A stretch of 42,382 bases of DNA, from assembly GCA_016178625.1 (NCBI GenBank), contig JACOSX010000158.1, positions 1 to 42,382 on the forward strand, given 5' to 3'. This document shows, piece by piece, positions 21,676 through 35,183 of the stretch (position 1 is the first letter of the stretch; every line of letters begins with the position of its first letter). The notes beneath the pieces are model-generated. The model was not told where the DNA came from and ran no database searches. It saw nothing but the letters and a program-made list of their open reading frames with translations. The position numbers and the translations under genes were made by a program. Source of the DNA: Ignavibacteria bacterium (lineage in GTDB: Bacteria > Bacteroidota > Ignavibacteria > UBA10030 > SZUA-254).

Positions 21676-24600
21676 TTGAAAACTCAAACAAATTATTCCA
21701 ACGGAAGAATCTCCTTCGCGAGAATTCCTCAAATTGTTGAATATCCTGATTTGCTCAACGTCCAACTGGAATCGTGGGAAAGTTTCCTACAGGCGTTGGT
21801 CCCTCCGGAAAAGCGTCACAGCAAAGGTTTACAGCAAATTTTCAAAATGAATTTTCCGGTCACGGATGCCCGGGAAAATTATATTCTCGAGTTTGTGGAA
21901 TACTACGTTGAGAAACCAAAATATTCGGTGATTGAATGTCAGGAACGCGGGTTAACGTACGCGGTACCGCTCAAAGCCAAGCTTCGCTTATCCTCGAAGA
22001 GCGACGATGGCAAGACCTATGTCGATACCTTGGAACAAGAAGTGTATCTCGGTAATCTTCCCGTAATGACGCATCGGGGAACATTCATTATCAACGGCGC
22101 GGAACGTGTTGTGGTGAGTCAGCTTCATCGGTCGCCGGGCGTGTTCTTCGACGAGTCAGTTCATCCGAATGGGATGTCGATCTATTCGGCTCGTATCATT
22201 CCCTTCCGCGGATCATGGGTCGAGTTCACGACCGATATCAGCAATGTTATGTACGTATACATTGATCGAAAGAAAAAATTTCCAGTCACAACGTTGTTGC
22301 GGGCGCTGGGCTATTCTTCCGACGATGAAATTCTTCAGTTATTCAATCTCGTTGAAGAAGTTGATCCTCAAAAGGTCAGTTTGAAGGATTATCTCGGACG
22401 GATCGTCTGCAGCGATGTTGTCGACAAAAAGACGGGCGAGATATTCATCAGCAAAGATTCCCAGTTTAACGAAGATTTGCTGAAGAAGGTGAAGAAATCT
22501 GAAATAAAGAAGATCCGTTTCCTGAAGCACGAAGGGATCGGCGAGAGTTCCGTTATTGCCAACACGATTCAGAAAGATATTGCCCGCTCGAATGAAGAAG
22601 CCCTGAATGCAATCTATCAACAGTTACGCTCTGGTGAAGCTCCGGATCTTGAAACAGCAAAAAATTTGTTGGAGCGCCTCTTCTTTAACGAGAGGAGATA
22701 TGATCTTGGTGACGTCGGTCGGTATCGTATGAATGCCAAACTCGGGGTGAGCGTCCCGGTCACGACCACGACGCTGACGAAAGACGACATCATTGCCATC
22801 ATCAATTATCTCATCGACCTGCAGCAAGGGAAGAAGACCGTTGACGATATCGATCACCTTGGTAATCGCCGAGTACGCACTGTAGGCGAGCAGATCGGTC
22901 AGCAATTCAATATCGGTCTTGCCAGGATGTCTCGCACGATCCGTGAACGGTTGAGTTTGCGCGATCAAGAGAAGATCACTCCTCAGGAACTGGTCAACGC
23001 TCGAACCATTACAAGCGTGATCAACGCATTTTTTGGAACAAACCAATTGTCGCAGTTTATGGACCAAACAAACCCGCTTGCCGAGATCACTCACAAGCGA
23101 CGTATGTCTGCTCTCGGCCCGGGTGGATTGACGCGCGAGCGAGCGGGCTTTGAAGTGCGCGACGTTCACTACACACATTATGGCCGATTGTGTCCTATCG
23201 AAACGCCGGAAGGTCCGAACATCGGGTTGATCTCCTCGCTGTGCATTCACGCGCACGTGAATGAATTTGGTTTCATCGAAACCCCGTACCGGAAAGTGAA
23301 GAACGGTCGGGCAACAGATGAAATTGAATACATGACAGCGGAAAAGGAAGATGTTCATACCATAGCGCAAACGAACAATGCAATTGACGACAAAGGAAAA
23401 TTCCTGACAGAACGCGTCAAGGCACGGTTGCAGAGCGACTATCCGATGGCGAAGCCCGAAGAGATTCAGTATCTCGATGTGGCGCCGAACCAGATTGTGA
23501 GCGCGGCAGCGGCGCTGATTCCGTTCCTGGAGCATGACGATGCGAATCGCGCACTTATGGGTTCGAACATGCAACGTCAGGCTGTGCCATTGCTGCGTCC
23601 GGAAACCCCGATCGTCGGTACTGGCTTAGAAGAGAAGATTGCTCGCGATGCCCGTACGATGATCGTTGCCGAGCGCAATGGAATTGTGGAGTATGTCGAT
23701 TCAAATTCCATCATCGTGAATTATGATATCGATGAGACAAGCATTGAAGCGATTGTAAGCTTTGAAGAGAAAAAGAGAGTCGAGTATCAGCTCATTAAGT
23801 TCTTCAGGACGAACCAGGATACTGCAATCAACCAGCGCGCGATTGTGAAGCCCGGACAGCACGTCAAGAAAGGCGAGATTCTCGCCGACGGATGCGCAAC
23901 AGACCATGGTGAGCTGGCACTCGGACGTAATGTGCTTGTCGCCTTCATGCCATGGCGTGGTTACAACTTTGAAGACGCCATTGTTGTGAACGAGCGAATG
24001 GTTGCTGAAGATATTTTTACATCGCTCCATATTGAGGAGTTCGAACTCCAGGTACGTGATACCAAGCGAGGCGAGGAGGAGTTGACCCGTGAAATTCCCA
24101 ACGTCAGCGAGGATGCCGTCAAGGATCTCGATGAGAATGGCGTAATTCGCGTCGGAGCGGAAGTTGTTGAGGGTGATATCCTCATCGGTAAGATCACCCC
24201 GAAAGGTGAAACAGAATCGACCCCTGAAGAGAAGCTACTCAAAGCGATCTTTGGTGAAAAAGCTGGAGATGTGAAGGATGCTTCCTTGAAGGCGCCACCC
24301 GGAATGAAGGGAATTGTGATTGCAACGAAGCTTTTCAGTCGGAAGAGGAAAGATGCGGAATCGAGGAAGGAAGATAAGCGTCTCGGCGAACAACTCGACC
24401 GCGCCCACAAAAAAAGCATGAAAGACAATATAGAGAAGCTGTCCAATAAGCTCTCGACATTGCTCGCCGGAGAAAAATCGATTGGCATCCGAAATACCGA
24501 TGGTGAAGTTGTCATCCGCGGTGGAACGGTGATCAAGGAGGATACGTTTGTAAATCTCACCGACATAGAGAAGCTGGATTACGAATCTGAATGGGTAGAA

Positions 24601-25452
24601 GATAAGAAGAAAAACTCTCTGATTACCAGGATCTACGTGAACTTCTTCCAAAAGCGGAACGACATCGAAGAATACTTCAAGCATGAAAAGACGAAGATCA
24701 TGCTTGGTGACGAATTACCCTCTGGCATTGTCCAGCTTGCCAAAGTTTACGTCGCCAAGAAGCGCAAGATTTCTGTTGGTGATAAGATGGCTGGTCGTCA
24801 TGGCAATAAAGGTGTTGTTGCGAAAGTTGTTCGAGCGGAGGATATGCCGTTTATGACTGATGGAACTCCTGTCGATATCGTACTGAACCCACTTGGCGTA
24901 CCATCTCGGATGAATCTCGGACAATTATTTGAGACAGCACTCGGTTGGGCAGGAAAGAAACTCGGAACGAAATACTCATCGCCTATCTTCGATGGCGCCA
25001 CATGGGAGGAAGTACAATCTGAGTTGGAAAAAGCTCTCATAGACAAAAATTCCAAGGCAGTCTTATATGACGGACGAACGGGTGAACCCTTCGATCAGGA
25101 AGTCACGGTAGGGTACATCTATATCATGAAGCTTTCTCACCTTGTTGACGACAAGATCCATGCTCGCTCAATAGGACCTTATTCGCTGATCACTCAGCAA
25201 CCACTTGGTGGCAAAGCGCAATTTGGTGGCCAGCGATTTGGAGAAATGGAAGTGTGGGCGCTCGAGGCGTACGGTGCCGCGAACATCCTTCAGGAAATTC
25301 TGACTGTCAAGAGCGACGACGTCTATGGACGTGCGAAGTTGTATGAAGCAATCGTCAAGGGCGATAACCTCCCCGAGCCGAACGTACCGGAATCGTTTAA
25401 TGTGCTCGTTCGCGAACTCATGGGATTAGGATTAGATCTTAAGATTGAATAA
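21676..25452 (+). CDS. rpoB: DNA-directed RNA polymerase subunit beta
   Basis: 1258 residues, beginning at a TTG codon (21676) placed eight bases after AAAGG; the next residues [20 protein letters not shown] fit the family start. The rifampicin pocket (residues about 454-480) reads [20 protein letters not shown] then RMSALGPGG, with the drug-contact residues in their susceptible form. Further landmarks are [48 protein letters not shown] and the C-terminal [20 protein letters not shown]. Followed by rpoC after 20 bp. Confidence 0.98.
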   Translation: MKTQTNYSNGRISFARIPQIVEYPDLLNVQLESWESFLQALVPPEKRHSKGLQQIFKMNFPVTDARENYILEFVEYYVEKPKYSVIECQERGLTYAVPLKAKLRLSSKSDDGKTYVDTLEQEVYLGNLPVMTHRGTFIINGAERVVVSQLHRSPGVFFDESVHPNGMSIYSARIIPFRGSWVEFTTDISNVMYVYIDRKKKFPVTTLLRALGYSSDDEILQLFNLVEEVDPQKVSLKDYLGRIVCSDVVDKKTGEIFISKDSQFNEDLLKKVKKSEIKKIRFLKHEGIGESSVIANTIQKDIARSNEEALNAIYQQLRSGEAPDLETAKNLLERLFFNERRYDLGDVGRYRMNAKLGVSVPVTTTTLTKDDIIAIINYLIDLQQGKKTVDDIDHLGNRRVRTVGEQIGQQFNIGLARMSRTIRERLSLRDQEKITPQELVNARTITSVINAFFGTNQLSQFMDQTNPLAEITHKRRMSALGPGGLTRERAGFEVRDVHYTHYGRLCPIETPEGPNIGLISSLCIHAHVNEFGFIETPYRKVKNGRATDEIEYMTAEKEDVHTIAQTNNAIDDKGKFLTERVKARLQSDYPMAKPEEIQYLDVAPNQIVSAAAALIPFLEHDDANRALMGSNMQRQAVPLLRPETPIVGTGLEEKIARDARTMIVAERNGIVEYVDSNSIIVNYDIDETSIEAIVSFEEKKRVEYQLIKFFRTNQDTAINQRAIVKPGQHVKKGEILADGCATDHGELALGRNVLVAFMPWRGYNFEDAIVVNERMVAEDIFTSLHIEEFELQVRDTKRGEEELTREIPNVSEDAVKDLDENGVIRVGAEVVEGDILIGKITPKGETESTPEEKLLKAIFGEKAGDVKDASLKAPPGMKGIVIATKLFSRKRKDAESRKEDKRLGEQLDRAHKKSMKDNIEKLSNKLSTLLAGEKSIGIRNTDGEVVIRGGTVIKEDTFVNLTDIEKLDYESEWVEDKKKNSLITRIYVNFFQKRNDIEEYFKHEKTKIMLGDELPSGIVQLAKVYVAKKRKISVGDKMAGRHGNKGVVAKVVRAEDMPFMTDGTPVDIVLNPLGVPSRMNLGQLFETALGWAGKKLGTKYSSPIFDGATWEEVQSELEKALIDKNSKAVLYDGRTGEPFDQEVTVGYIYIMKLSHLVDDKIHARSIGPYSLITQQPLGGKAQFGGQRFGEMEVWALEAYGAANILQEILTVKSDDVYGRAKLYEAIVKGDNLPEPNVPESFNVLVRELMGLGLDLKIE

Positions 25453-25472
25453 AAAGGACTGGAGAAACTCGA

Positions 25473-28400
25473 ATGGCTTTCACATCACACGAAAGTTTTA
25501 TAAAGAAAAATTTCTCGAGAATCACTATCACCCTGGCATCGTCCGATTTAATTTTATCACGATCACACGGTGAAGTGACGAAACCGGAAACGATTAATTA
25601 CCGGTCATTCCGTCCCGAGAAGGATGGATTGTTCTGTGAAAAAATCTTCGGACCCGTACGCGATTGGGAATGTCATTGTGGGAAATACAAGCGTATCCGC
25701 TACAAGGGGATCATATGCGATCGCTGCGGTGTCGAAGTCACTCAAAAAAGCGTCCGTCGTGAGAGGATGGGACATATCGCACTCGCGGTGCCAATTGTTC
25801 ACATTTGGTATTTTAGGTCTGCCCCTTCGAAGATCGGGAATATCCTGGGCCTCGGCAATAAAGATCTCGAGCGTGTTATTTATTATGAATCATATGTGGT
25901 CGTTCAGCCTGGTACCACGGGGTTGCAGAGGATGGACCTTCTTTCCGAAGAGCAATATTATGATGTGCTTGCATCCTTGCCCGAGAAGAATCAGGAATTA
26001 GATGATGCCGATGAGAAGAAATTTATTGCAAAGATCGGTGGAGATGCAGTTAAGGATTTATTGAAACGGATGGATATCGAGTCACTCGGCGCTGAACTCC
26101 GGGTTGCAGCGAAGGAAGAATCATCTGTGCAGAAAAAGCAAGAAGTGCTGAAGCGGCTGCGTGTGGTAGAAGCGTTCCGTGAACGTGAGAACGGACCGGC
26201 AAACAAACCGCATTGGATGGTGTTGGATGTCATACCGGTCATTCCGCCAGAGCTGCGACCGCTTGTCCCTCTCGAGGGGGGTCGATTTGCAACATCAGAT
26301 CTGAATGATCTCTATCGTAGAGTCATCATCCGGAACAACCGGTTGAAGAGGCTGATCGAGATCAAAGCTCCTGAGGTGATCTTGCGAAACGAAAAACGCA
26401 TGTTGCAGGAGGCAGTGGATTCTTTGTTTGATAATTCACGACGACTCAATGCGGTTCGATCTGATAACAACCGCGCACTCAAGTCGCTTTCCGATATGTT
26501 GAAAGGCAAACAAGGACGATTCAGACAGAACTTGCTTGGAAAGCGCGTCGATTATTCTGGTCGTTCGGTCATCGTGGTTGGCCCGGAGTTGAAATTGCAC
26601 CAATGCGGTCTCCCAAAAGACATGGCGGTGGAGCTCTTTAAACCCTTCATCATCCGAAAACTTATCGAACGCGGTCTTGTAAAAACCGTCAAAAGCGCAA
26701 AGAAGATGGTCGATAAGAAGGGACAAGAGGTGTGGGAAATCCTTGAGACGATCATCGATGGACATCCAGTGTTGCTCAATCGCGCCCCTACTCTTCACCG
26801 GCTTGGCATTCAAGCGTTTCAGCCTGTGCTCGTTGAAGGAAAAGCCATACGCATTCATCCGATGGTGTGTACAGCATTTAATGCCGATTTCGACGGCGAT
26901 CAAATGGCTGTTCACATTCCTCTATCATATGATGCACAGCTCGAAGCCCGTATTCTGATGCTTTCGAGCCACAACATTCTTTCGCCCTCTAATGGCGCGC
27001 CGATTGTCCATCCCACTCAGGATCAAGTTCTGGGGTGTTATTATCTGACAAAATCAAAAGCCGGAGATATTGGTGAGGGAAAGATGTTCTCATCCCCTGA
27101 CCAGGTGATCATTGCATACAATGCAGGAAAGGTCGGATTGCATGCACGCGTTAAAGTCCGGATCGAAGGCAAGATGGTTGAAACGACCACCGGTCGCGTA
27201 ATTTTTAATCAGATCGTTCCGAAAGAGCTCGGTTTCATGAACGAGCTTTTGAACAAAAAACGATTGGTTCAAATTGTGCAAACGGCGTTCCGATCGTGCG
27301 GCAATCTCCGTACAGCAGAGTTCTTGGATAACCTCAAAGAGCTTGGGTTCACTTATGCTACGAAAGGCGGACTTTCGGTCAGTGTTGGAGACGTGATTAT
27401 TCCTCGCGAGAAAGAAGATGTCATCGGGAAATCAAGCAAGGACGTCGATAATGTTCAGAACCAATACTATCGCGGCTTTATCACGAATGGGGAGCGATAC
27501 AACAAAGTGATCGATATTTGGACGCGAACAACAAATCGAGTTGCTGAACGACTGTTCGATTCGCTCCAGCACGATCGTGACGGATTTAATTCCTTGTACA
27601 TGATGGTTGATTCTGGTGCAAGAGGCTCGAAAGAACAGGTGCGTCAACTGGCGGGCATGCGTGGTCTGATGGCAAAACCACAGAAGAGCATGTCGGGTGC
27701 GACCGGTGAACTGATCGAAAACCCGATTATCGCGAACTTCCGCGAAGGGCTTTCGATCCTTGAATATTTTATCTCCACGCACGGTGCAAGAAAAGGTTTG
27801 GCTGATACGGCGCTCAAGACGGCGGATGCCGGTTATCTCACTCGGCGACTGGTCGACGTCGCGCAGGATGCCATTATCTCGGTCGATGATTGCGGAACAA
27901 TCCGAGGTGTGCTGACAGGCGCGCTGAAAGAGGGTGAGGATGTAAAGGAACCCCTCGCCGAACGTATTCTTGGCCGTGTGACTGTTCATGATGTGGTGGA
28001 TCCACTAACCAGAAAGGTAATCGTCAAGTCAGGCGAGGAGATCGATGAAGTCAAGGCATCTGCGATCGCCGAAACATCCATTGAAGCAGTTGAGATTCGT
28101 TCTGTGCTGGCGTGTGAAGCGAAGCGTGGCGTCTGCGCGAAGTGTTATGGACGGAATCTCACGACCTCCAAACTTGTCGAGCCGGGCGAGCCTGTCGGTA
28201 TTCTCGCTGCGCAGTCAATTGGTGAACCTGGTACTCAATTAACACTGAGAACATTCCATACCGGAGGCACCGCAAGTTTGATCGCGACGCAATCCCAGAT
28301 TGTTTCAAAGTTCGATGGAAAAGTCAAGTATGATGGTATAAAATACTTGAAACAATCCGACTCGGATGGTAAACTGATCGTTCTCGGCCGGAGCGGTGTG

Positions 28401-29765
28401 GTGAATATTTTTGATGGCGACAACCGCATCCTCACGAAATATGATGTTCCTTACGGTGCCACGTTGCTTATTGCTGATGGGGCAAAAGTCAAGCGCGGTG
28501 AGATTATTTATGAGTGGGATCCTTATAATGCGGTTATTATTTCAGAGCATCCGGGTGCCGTAAAATATCAAGATCTCAAAGAAAACGTCACATATCGAGA
28601 AGAACCTGACGAGCAAACTGGTCATATCCAAAAGGTTGTCATCGATTCTCGTGATCGGACACTGAGTCCAACGATCATGATTCAAAACGCAAGCGGGCAA
28701 AAGGTGGGGAACTACATCATTCCGACCAGAGCTCACATGGTTGTCAATGATGGTGAAGAAGTTCAAGCGGGCACAGTGCTTGTGAAGATTCCGCGTGACA
28801 GTGGTAAGACACGTGATATTACCGGTGGCTTGCCGCGAGTGACAGAATTGTTTGAGGCTCGAAGTCCTGCAGGTCCCGCTATCGTTTCAGAGATCGATGG
28901 TGTGGTCAAGTTCGGCCTCGGCCCACAGAAGCGTGGATCTCGAGAAATCTTTGTAAAGAGTCACGATGGATTAGATGAGCGCCGGTATCTTATCCCGATG
29001 GGAAAACATGTTCTTGTTCAGGAAAACGACGTGATACGGTCGGGTGAGCGGCTCTCGGATGGGGCGATTGATCCACACGATATTCTTCGGATCAAAGGGG
29101 TTGGTGCAGTAGAGGAATATCTTGTCAATGAGATTCAAGAAGTGTATCGGATGCAAGGCGTGAAAATCAACGACAAGCATATCGAGGTCATTGTCCGGCA
29201 AATGATGCAGAAGGTGAGGGTCATCGATCCCGGCGATACTCGCTTTCTTGAAGATGATTATGTTGACATTCAAACCGTCAATCAAGAAAATGAAACTCTC
29301 AAGGATCAAGTTGTTGTCACGAGTAAAGGAGATTCCAAACTTCGGAACGGTCAAATCCTTTCAAAGAAAAAAGTTCGTGAGGTGAATTCCGACCTACGAA
29401 AGAAGAGCAAAAAGGTTGCCGAGTCCCGAGACGCTGAGCCTGCAACAGCGGAACCGATCCTGTTAGGAATAACTCAAGCGGCGTTGTCCACGGAGAGTTT
29501 CATCTCCGCTGCATCCTTCCAGGAAACAACGAAGGTGTTGACAGACGTAGCGATCGAAGGAAAAGTAGATCATCTGCTGGGCTTAAAAGAAAACGTGATC
29601 ATGGGACATCTCATCCCCGCGGGAACTGGACTCAAGAAATTCAGAAACATTATCGTGATGCCTAAGGAAGAAATGCTGGAAATTGAGCCAGCAGTTGTTG
29701 AGCAAGTTGAGCCCGAAAAGAAAAAGGTTCGGAAAAGGGAACGCGCTACATCCTCGGAGGGATGA
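25473..29765 (+). CDS. rpoC: DNA-directed RNA polymerase subunit beta'
   Basis: 1430 residues. The N-terminal zinc ribbon is C67HCGKY...CDRCG. The catalytic magnesium loop NADFDGDQ is at about 470-477, with three Asp ligands. The trigger-loop/bridge region includes [20 protein letters not shown] and [16 protein letters not shown]. The second zinc site [13 protein letters not shown] is present. A Lys/Arg/Glu-rich tail ([18 protein letters not shown]) ends the protein. GGAG precedes the ATG. No split or intein is seen. Confidence 0.98.
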   Translation: MAFTSHESFIKKNFSRITITLASSDLILSRSHGEVTKPETINYRSFRPEKDGLFCEKIFGPVRDWECHCGKYKRIRYKGIICDRCGVEVTQKSVRRERMGHIALAVPIVHIWYFRSAPSKIGNILGLGNKDLERVIYYESYVVVQPGTTGLQRMDLLSEEQYYDVLASLPEKNQELDDADEKKFIAKIGGDAVKDLLKRMDIESLGAELRVAAKEESSVQKKQEVLKRLRVVEAFRERENGPANKPHWMVLDVIPVIPPELRPLVPLEGGRFATSDLNDLYRRVIIRNNRLKRLIEIKAPEVILRNEKRMLQEAVDSLFDNSRRLNAVRSDNNRALKSLSDMLKGKQGRFRQNLLGKRVDYSGRSVIVVGPELKLHQCGLPKDMAVELFKPFIIRKLIERGLVKTVKSAKKMVDKKGQEVWEILETIIDGHPVLLNRAPTLHRLGIQAFQPVLVEGKAIRIHPMVCTAFNADFDGDQMAVHIPLSYDAQLEARILMLSSHNILSPSNGAPIVHPTQDQVLGCYYLTKSKAGDIGEGKMFSSPDQVIIAYNAGKVGLHARVKVRIEGKMVETTTGRVIFNQIVPKELGFMNELLNKKRLVQIVQTAFRSCGNLRTAEFLDNLKELGFTYATKGGLSVSVGDVIIPREKEDVIGKSSKDVDNVQNQYYRGFITNGERYNKVIDIWTRTTNRVAERLFDSLQHDRDGFNSLYMMVDSGARGSKEQVRQLAGMRGLMAKPQKSMSGATGELIENPIIANFREGLSILEYFISTHGARKGLADTALKTADAGYLTRRLVDVAQDAIISVDDCGTIRGVLTGALKEGEDVKEPLAERILGRVTVHDVVDPLTRKVIVKSGEEIDEVKASAIAETSIEAVEIRSVLACEAKRGVCAKCYGRNLTTSKLVEPGEPVGILAAQSIGEPGTQLTLRTFHTGGTASLIATQSQIVSKFDGKVKYDGIKYLKQSDSDGKLIVLGRSGVVNIFDGDNRILTKYDVPYGATLLIADGAKVKRGEIIYEWDPYNAVIISEHPGAVKYQDLKENVTYREEPDEQTGHIQKVVIDSRDRTLSPTIMIQNASGQKVGNYIIPTRAHMVVNDGEEVQAGTVLVKIPRDSGKTRDITGGLPRVTELFEARSPAGPAIVSEIDGVVKFGLGPQKRGSREIFVKSHDGLDERRYLIPMGKHVLVQENDVIRSGERLSDGAIDPHDILRIKGVGAVEEYLVNEIQEVYRMQGVKINDKHIEVIVRQMMQKVRVIDPGDTRFLEDDYVDIQTVNQENETLKDQVVVTSKGDSKLRNGQILSKKKVREVNSDLRKKSKKVAESRDAEPATAEPILLGITQAALSTESFISAASFQETTKVLTDVAIEGKVDHLLGLKENVIMGHLIPAGTGLKKFRNIIVMPKEEMLEIEPAVVEQVEPEKKKVRKRERATSSEG

Positions 29766-29805
29766 GAAGTGTGTGAAAAATATTAAGAACTAAGTGAGAT
29801 ACTTA

Positions 29806-29834
29806 TTGACAAATACCGAGAAAATTCATATATT
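29806..29834 (+). promoter_or_regulatory. Strong sigma70-type promoter upstream of rpsL
   Basis: TTGACA (29806-29811), a 17-bp spacer and TATATT (29829-29834) form a near-consensus promoter. It sits about 35 bp before the TTG start of rpsL and likely gives the str-S10-spc genes their own transcript in addition to read-through from rpoC. Confidence 0.75.
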
Positions 29835-29869
29835 TGTAAGCTTTGTCAAAATTCAGGAGTACCACCGAT

Positions 29870-30241
29870 TTGCCTACGATTAATCAACTTGTTCGATTTA
29901 GTAGAGAAAAAGTAACCTGGAAGAGTAAAGCTCCAGCACTTCAGAGTTCCCCGCAGAAGAGAGGGGTTTGTACCAGGGTATACACGACAACCCCCAAGAA
30001 GCCGAACTCGGCGCTTCGAAAGGTCGCTCGCGTTCGATTAACCAATAGTATAGAGGTTACAGCATATATCCCGGGTGAGGGACACAACTTACAAGAACAT
30101 TCTATTGTCCTCATTCGTGGTGGAAGAGTGAAAGATCTGCCTGGTGTCAGGTATCATATTGTCCGTGGGACACTGGATACTGCAGGTGTGACAGATCGGA
30201 AACAGGGCAGATCTAAATATGGAGCTAAGAAGCCGAAATAG
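29870..30241 (+). CDS. rpsL: 30S ribosomal protein uS12
   Basis: 123 residues starting at TTG (29870), with [12 protein letters not shown] following, the family start; an upstream in-frame ATG at 29843 would overlap the promoter region and add nine unlike residues. GGAG at 29856 is the ribosome site. The conserved loops [11 protein letters not shown] and [17 protein letters not shown] carry the lysines associated with streptomycin sensitivity. rpsG begins two bases after the stop. Confidence 0.96.
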   Translation: MPTINQLVRFSREKVTWKSKAPALQSSPQKRGVCTRVYTTTPKKPNSALRKVARVRLTNSIEVTAYIPGEGHNLQEHSIVLIRGGRVKDLPGVRYHIVRGTLDTAGVTDRKQGRSKYGAKKPK

Positions 30242-30243
30242 TT

Positions 30244-30711
30244 ATGAGAAAGAAAACAGCTACACGAAGGATCATCACCCCTGATCCAAAGTTCAATGAT
30301 GTTTTAGTTGCCAAATTTATCAACAGTGTATTGAAACAGGGCAAGAAGCATCTGGCGCGTCGGATCGTATATGATGCGTTCGATGTTGCAGAACAGCGCG
30401 CCAAAACTCCTGGACTTGACATATTCAAGAAGGCTGTCAACAACGTGAAGCCGCTTCTGGAGATCCGCGCGAGACGAGTTGGGGGCGCGACATATCAGAT
30501 CCCAACGGAAGTGCGGTCCGATCGGAGTGTTGCCCTTGCAATTCGCTGGTTGATTGCCTATGCGAGTGAGCGAAAAGATAAGTCGATGTCGTTGAAATTA
30601 GCCTCTGAATTTTTGGCTGCGGCAAATAATGAGGGAAGTGCAGTGAAAAAGAAAGAGGATACACACAAGATGGCGGAAGCGAATAAAGCCTTTGCTCATT
30701 TTAAGTGGTAA
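30244..30711 (+). CDS. rpsG: 30S ribosomal protein uS7
   Basis: 155 residues, normal length. Landmarks are MRKKTATRRIITPDPKFNDV, KAVNNVKPLLEIRARRVGGA and the C-terminal EANKAFAHFKW. S7 starts assembly of the 30S head. The ATG lies two bases after the rpsL stop, a standard coupled pair, with fusA 47 bp downstream. Confidence 0.97.
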   Translation: MRKKTATRRIITPDPKFNDVLVAKFINSVLKQGKKHLARRIVYDAFDVAEQRAKTPGLDIFKKAVNNVKPLLEIRARRVGGATYQIPTEVRSDRSVALAIRWLIAYASERKDKSMSLKLASEFLAAANNEGSAVKKKEDTHKMAEANKAFAHFKW

Positions 30712-30758
30712 TTATCCTGTCACCTTTTTGATAAAACGGTAGATATCCGAAGATACGT

Positions 30759-32861
30759 ATGCCTAGAATATATCCTTTAGAACGAACGAGAAATATCGGC
30801 ATCATGGCTCATATTGATGCAGGTAAGACGACAACAACAGAGCGTATTCTCTTTTATACGGGTGTTCTCCATCGCATGGGTGAAGTCCACGATGGCGCGG
30901 CAACGATGGATTGGATGGAGCAAGAGAAGGAACGCGGAATTACCATCACGAGCGCGGCGACCACCTGTTTCTGGAACAATCATCGCGTTAATATTATCGA
31001 TACACCGGGTCACGTCGATTTTACAGTTGAGGTGGAGCGATCACTCAGAGTTCTCGACGGAGCTGTCGCCCTTTTTTGCGCAGTTGGTGGTGTTGAGCCG
31101 CAATCTGAAACCGTTTGGCGTCAGGCTGACAAATATGGAGTCCCGAGACTCGCGTTCGTCAATAAAATGGATCGTGTGGGTGCTGATTTCTTCAACGTGA
31201 TTGAGATGATGAAGACCCGACTCGGCGCTAATGCAGTGCCAGTCCAAATCCCTGTCGGTGAAGGTGACATGTTCACAGGGTTTATCGATCTCATCACCAT
31301 GAAAGCTCGCATCTTCCATGAAAGTAACGCCGGGATTACATGGGACGACCTTGAGATTCCTCACGATCTTCAAAAGAAGGCTCAAGAATTTCGAACGAAG
31401 ATGCTCGAAGCTGTCTCGGACGAAGATGATACCTTGCTTGAAAAGTATCTCGAAGGGAAAGAGATCCTTCCCTCTGAGATCAAAACTGTGCTTCGCAGGG
31501 CTTGTCTTAAGGTGAGTATTATTCCTGTCCTCTGCGGATCGTCTTTTAAGAACAAGGGTGTTCAAGCATTGCTAGATGGAGTTATTGATTTTCTCCCATC
31601 TCCTATAGATGTTTCGAGCGGAGAAATCACAGGTCATCATGAAAACATGAAAGATCATATCGTCCGCAAGGTAGATGACAAGGAAAAATTCACTGCCCTC
31701 GCGTTTAAGATTATGACGGATCCTTACGTCGGCAAACTAACCTTCTTCCGCGTTTACTCCGGTATCATTCATACAGGATCGTATGTCTATAATTCGACAT
31801 CCGGGAAGAAAGAGCGAATCGGGAGACTGCTCCGGATGCATGCAAATCATCGAGAAGATGTTGATGAGGCGTATACTGGAGATATTGTTGCTGTTGTAGG
31901 ATTAAAACACACGCGCACCGGTGATACTCTATGTGAAGAAAAAGATCCGATCATTCTGGAAAAGATGGACTTCCCAGAACCTGTGATCTCCGTGGCGATC
32001 GAGCCGAAGACAAAGGCAGATCAGGAAAAGATGGGGGAAGCTCTTGCTAAGTTATCAGAAGAAGATCCAACGTTCCGTGTCTCAACCAATGAAGAAACCG
32101 GCCAGACTATTATCAGTGGGATGGGGGAGCTTCATCTTGAGATTATCATCGACCGAATGAAGCGTGAATTCCGCGTCGAGGCAAATGTTGGCAAACCCCA
32201 GGTCGCGTACAAGGAGACTATCCGCAAGAAGGTCGAACAGGAAGGAAAGTTCATACGGCAATCTGGTGGTCGCGGTCAATTCGGCCATGTCTGGATTACA
32301 ATCGAGCCAAACGAAAAAGGCAAAGGATACGAATTCGAGAATGCAATCGTTGGGGGCTCAATTCCGAAGGAATATATTAATCCCGTGTCTGAAGGAATTG
32401 TGGAAGCGATGAGAAATGGTGTTCTCGCGGGTTATCCTGTGGAGGATGTGAAAGTGAAGTTGTTCGATGGGTCGTACCACGATGTCGACTCATCGGAGAT
32501 GGCGTTCAAGATTGCAGGTTCGATTGCGTTCAAGGAAGCTGCACGGAAAGCACACCCCGTTCTCCTCGAGCCGATTATGGATGTCGAAGTCGTGACACCG
32601 GAAGAGTACATGGGCGATGTCATGGGCGACTTGAGTTCGCGGCGCGGCAAGATCGAGGGTTTGAACGCTCGCAAAGATGCGCAAGTTATTAAGTGTAAGG
32701 TACCGCTTTCTGAGATGTTCGGATACTCGACCCAATTGCGCTCCATGACTCAAGGTCGCGCGATTTACACAATGCAGTTCGCTTTCTATGAAGAGGTCCC
32801 GCAAAGCATCGCAGATCAAATCGTGGAAAAAGTCAAAGGAAAAGAAGCAGTTCCAGCATAA
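30759..32861 (+). CDS. fusA: Elongation factor G
   Basis: 700 residues, a full-length translocase. GTP-binding motifs are AHIDAGKT (about 17-24), DTPGH (from 81) and NKMD (from 135). Switch I holds [11 protein letters not shown]. Domains III-V follow, with [17 protein letters not shown] in domain IV. It lies in the str operon order rpsL-rpsG-fusA-tuf. A single complete copy is in this window; a mitochondrial-type second fusA cannot be excluded elsewhere. Confidence 0.97.
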   Translation: MPRIYPLERTRNIGIMAHIDAGKTTTTERILFYTGVLHRMGEVHDGAATMDWMEQEKERGITITSAATTCFWNNHRVNIIDTPGHVDFTVEVERSLRVLDGAVALFCAVGGVEPQSETVWRQADKYGVPRLAFVNKMDRVGADFFNVIEMMKTRLGANAVPVQIPVGEGDMFTGFIDLITMKARIFHESNAGITWDDLEIPHDLQKKAQEFRTKMLEAVSDEDDTLLEKYLEGKEILPSEIKTVLRRACLKVSIIPVLCGSSFKNKGVQALLDGVIDFLPSPIDVSSGEITGHHENMKDHIVRKVDDKEKFTALAFKIMTDPYVGKLTFFRVYSGIIHTGSYVYNSTSGKKERIGRLLRMHANHREDVDEAYTGDIVAVVGLKHTRTGDTLCEEKDPIILEKMDFPEPVISVAIEPKTKADQEKMGEALAKLSEEDPTFRVSTNEETGQTIISGMGELHLEIIIDRMKREFRVEANVGKPQVAYKETIRKKVEQEGKFIRQSGGRGQFGHVWITIEPNEKGKGYEFENAIVGGSIPKEYINPVSEGIVEAMRNGVLAGYPVEDVKVKLFDGSYHDVDSSEMAFKIAGSIAFKEAARKAHPVLLEPIMDVEVVTPEEYMGDVMGDLSSRRGKIEGLNARKDAQVIKCKVPLSEMFGYSTQLRSMTQGRAIYTMQFAFYEEVPQSIADQIVEKVKGKEAVPA

Positions 32862-32907
32862 CAACAATGCACTCTATACCTTCTCAGCAATAAAGGAGAT
32901 CTAACAA

Positions 32908-34119
32908 ATGGCAAAAGAAAAATTCACACGCGACAAGCCGCATATCAACGTGGGAACCATTGGTCATATCGATCATGGAAAGACCACCCTCACTGCAGCC
33001 ATCACGATGGTGCTGGGGAAGAAGGGTCTGGCATCGATCCGTACGTTCGATAGTATTGATAATGCTCCTGAAGAACGAGAGCGTGGAATCACGATTGCCG
33101 TTGCTCATGTCGAGTATCAAACAGAAAAGCGACACTATGCGCACGTCGATTGCCCGGGCCATGCTGACTACATTAAGAACATGATCACTGGTGCTGCTCA
33201 GATGGACGGAGCGATTCTTGTTGTTGCCGCCAACGACGGGCCCATGCCACAGACGCGTGAACATATTCTTCTTGCTCGCCAGGTCGGTGTTCCTCGAATT
33301 GTTGTGTTCATGAATAAAGTCGATATGGTGGACGATCCGGAACTGATCGAGCTTGTTGAGATGGAAATGCGCGACCTCCTGAAGAAATATGAATTTCCTG
33401 GAGATGAAATTCCAATCATTCGCGGCAGTGCTCTGAAGGCAATGGAACGCGCATTAGCGCCCGATTCAAAGGCGGATGATCCAGCATTCAAACCGATTTT
33501 TGATCTGATGAACGCCGTTGATACGTACATTCCGCTTCCGAAGCGTGATATCGATAAGCCATTCCTGATGCCAGTAGAAGACGTGTTTTCAATTACAGGA
33601 CGCGGAACTGTTGGCACCGGACGCGTCGAGCGAGGTAAGGCAAAGGTTAGTGATGAAGTTGAAGTCATTGGACTTGGAGCGCATAAGAAGACAGTCATCA
33701 CCGGAGCAGAGATGTTCCGCAAAGAACTCGATGAAGTCCAGGCGGGCGATAATGCAGGATTGCTGTTGCGTGGTATCGAAAAGAATGAGCTCGAGCGTGG
33801 TATGGTTATCGCAAAGCCGGGATCCATTACACCGCACAAGAAATTTAATGCACAGGTCTATGTGTTGAAGAAAGAAGAAGGCGGACGTCATACTCCGTTC
33901 TTCAGCGGGTACCGCCCCCAGTTCTACTTCCGTACAACCGACGTGACGGGAGTTGCTACCCTCCCCACGGGAACTGAAATGGTTATGCCGGGCGATAATG
34001 TCGATAATATCAGTGTAGAGCTGATTGCTCCTATTGCAATGGAAGAAGGACTACGCTTCGCTATCCGCGAGGGTGGACATACGGTCGGTGCAGGTGTTGT
34101 AACGAAGATTATCGAATAA
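32908..34119 (+). CDS. tuf: Elongation factor Tu
   Basis: 403 residues. GTP-binding motifs are GHIDHGKT (19-26; Ile where Val is usual), DCPGH (from 81) and NKVD (from 136); switch I has ERERGITI. Domain II includes [18 protein letters not shown] and domain III ends [23 protein letters not shown] precedes the ATG. It is the only tuf in the window: the usual second copy upstream of tRNA-Trp is missing. Confidence 0.97.
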   Translation: MAKEKFTRDKPHINVGTIGHIDHGKTTLTAAITMVLGKKGLASIRTFDSIDNAPEERERGITIAVAHVEYQTEKRHYAHVDCPGHADYIKNMITGAAQMDGAILVVAANDGPMPQTREHILLARQVGVPRIVVFMNKVDMVDDPELIELVEMEMRDLLKKYEFPGDEIPIIRGSALKAMERALAPDSKADDPAFKPIFDLMNAVDTYIPLPKRDIDKPFLMPVEDVFSITGRGTVGTGRVERGKAKVSDEVEVIGLGAHKKTVITGAEMFRKELDEVQAGDNAGLLLRGIEKNELERGMVIAKPGSITPHKKFNAQVYVLKKEEGGRHTPFFSGYRPQFYFRTTDVTGVATLPTGTEMVMPGDNVDNISVELIAPIAMEEGLRFAIREGGHTVGAGVVTKIIE

Positions 34120-34148
34120 GATCACAAGTAATCTAAAGGAACGCAGAA

Positions 34149-34478
34149 GTGGCTGGACAAAAGATACGAATCAAGCTAAAGTCGTACGACCATACGCTGA
34201 TCGACAAATCCGCGGAGAAGATCATTAAGACGGTAAAATCCACGGGGGCGATCGTATCCGGTCCGATTCCATTGCCAACGAAGCGTACGCTGTATACTGT
34301 ATTGCGCTCACCGAATGTTGACAAGAAATCGCGCGAACAGTTCGAAATGCGATCCCATAAGCGCCTAATCGACATTCTCAACTCGTCGAACAAGACAGTT
34401 GATTCGTTGATGAAGCTTGAGCTTCCCGCTGGCGTCGATGTGGAGATAGGTCTAACAACTTTTTTCCAACATAGCTAG
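34149..34478 (+). CDS. rpsJ: 30S ribosomal protein uS10
   Basis: 109 residues from a GTG start (34149); AAAGGAAC lies before it. [20 protein letters not shown] is the family opening, and GPIPLPTKR and RSHKRLIDI are intact. A few extra C-terminal residues (TTFFQHS) compared with the usual 102-103. First gene of the S10 block and 29 bp after tuf. Confidence 0.96.
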   Translation: MAGQKIRIKLKSYDHTLIDKSAEKIIKTVKSTGAIVSGPIPLPTKRTLYTVLRSPNVDKKSREQFEMRSHKRLIDILNSSNKTVDSLMKLELPAGVDVEIGLTTFFQHS

Positions 34479-34488
34479 ACTGTTATTC

Positions 34489-34510
34489 CCGGATGCCGAT
34501 CGGCACTCGG
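34489..34510. other. Palindromic hairpin between rpsJ and rplC
   Basis: CCGGATGCCGA and TCGGCACTCGG pair at ten positions plus one G-T, with one mismatch; the core TGCCGATCGGCA is a perfect 12-bp palindrome. No T-run follows, so it is not a standard terminator. It may shape translation of rplC or serve as a processing site. Confidence 0.45.
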
Positions 34511-34542
34511 CGTGATGAGGTTTATTTATTTCAGAATGTATA

Positions 34543-35172
34543 ATGACTGGTATCTTAGGCAAGAAAATAGGCATGACGAGTATCTTCGATGAGAAGGGAG
34601 AATCAATTCCCTGTACGGTAATCGAAGCGGGTCCTTGTTATGTCGCACAGATCAAGACGAAGGACAAAGACGGATACGAGGCTCTTCAGCTCGGGTTTCA
34701 GGACAAGAAAGAGCGCCTGACGAACAAACCGCTCGGTGGGCATTTCAAGAAAGCCAGCATAACGCCAAAGCGACTTGTCCGGGAGTTTAGAGGATTCGAC
34801 GTGACCAAGTTTCAGCTTGGAGCCGAGATCAAAGTCGATGCCCTGTTCTCCCAGGGGGATGTTGTTTCAGTGGCAGGACAATCGAAGGGCCGTGGCTTTC
34901 AAGGTGTCGTTAAGCGCCATCATTTTGGTGGTGGCTCTAAGACGCATGGTCAAAGTGACCGCGTCCGCGCACCAGGTTCCATCGGTTCGAGCTCCTATCC
35001 ATCGCGAGTCTTCAAAGGTATGCGTATGGCAGGTCGTATGGGAGGAGATAATGTGACGGTGAAGAACCTTCGCGTAATCCAGGTCATCCCTGAATCGAAC
35101 CTCTTGCTGATTCGCGGCTCTGTCCCCGGATATAATAACAGTTATGTTGAGATCCTCAAAGAGAAAGTATAA
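34543..35172 (+). CDS. rplC: 50S ribosomal protein uL3
   Basis: 209 residues. Opens [20 protein letters not shown]; the central extension [20 protein letters not shown] then [13 protein letters not shown] is the loop reaching the peptidyl-transferase centre. 64 bp separate it from rpsJ, holding a palindrome. No clear purine-rich ribosome site immediately upstream (CAGAATGTATA), unlike its neighbours. Confidence 0.96.
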   Translation: MTGILGKKIGMTSIFDEKGESIPCTVIEAGPCYVAQIKTKDKDGYEALQLGFQDKKERLTNKPLGGHFKKASITPKRLVREFRGFDVTKFQLGAEIKVDALFSQGDVVSVAGQSKGRGFQGVVKRHHFGGGSKTHGQSDRVRAPGSIGSSSYPSRVFKGMRMAGRMGGDNVTVKNLRVIQVIPESNLLLIRGSVPGYNNSYVEILKEKV

Positions 35173-35183
35173 GGCCTGATCGT

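Noticed and set aside
22624-23574. 316-codon minus-strand open frame within rpoB
   Set aside because: Antisense to conserved rpoB codons, including the rifampicin region; no domain seen.
21676-29765. Possible intein or insertion in rpoB/rpoC
   Set aside because: Both proteins read through with expected motifs and no splicing-type blocks; the lengths (1258 and 1430) are in the normal bacterial range.
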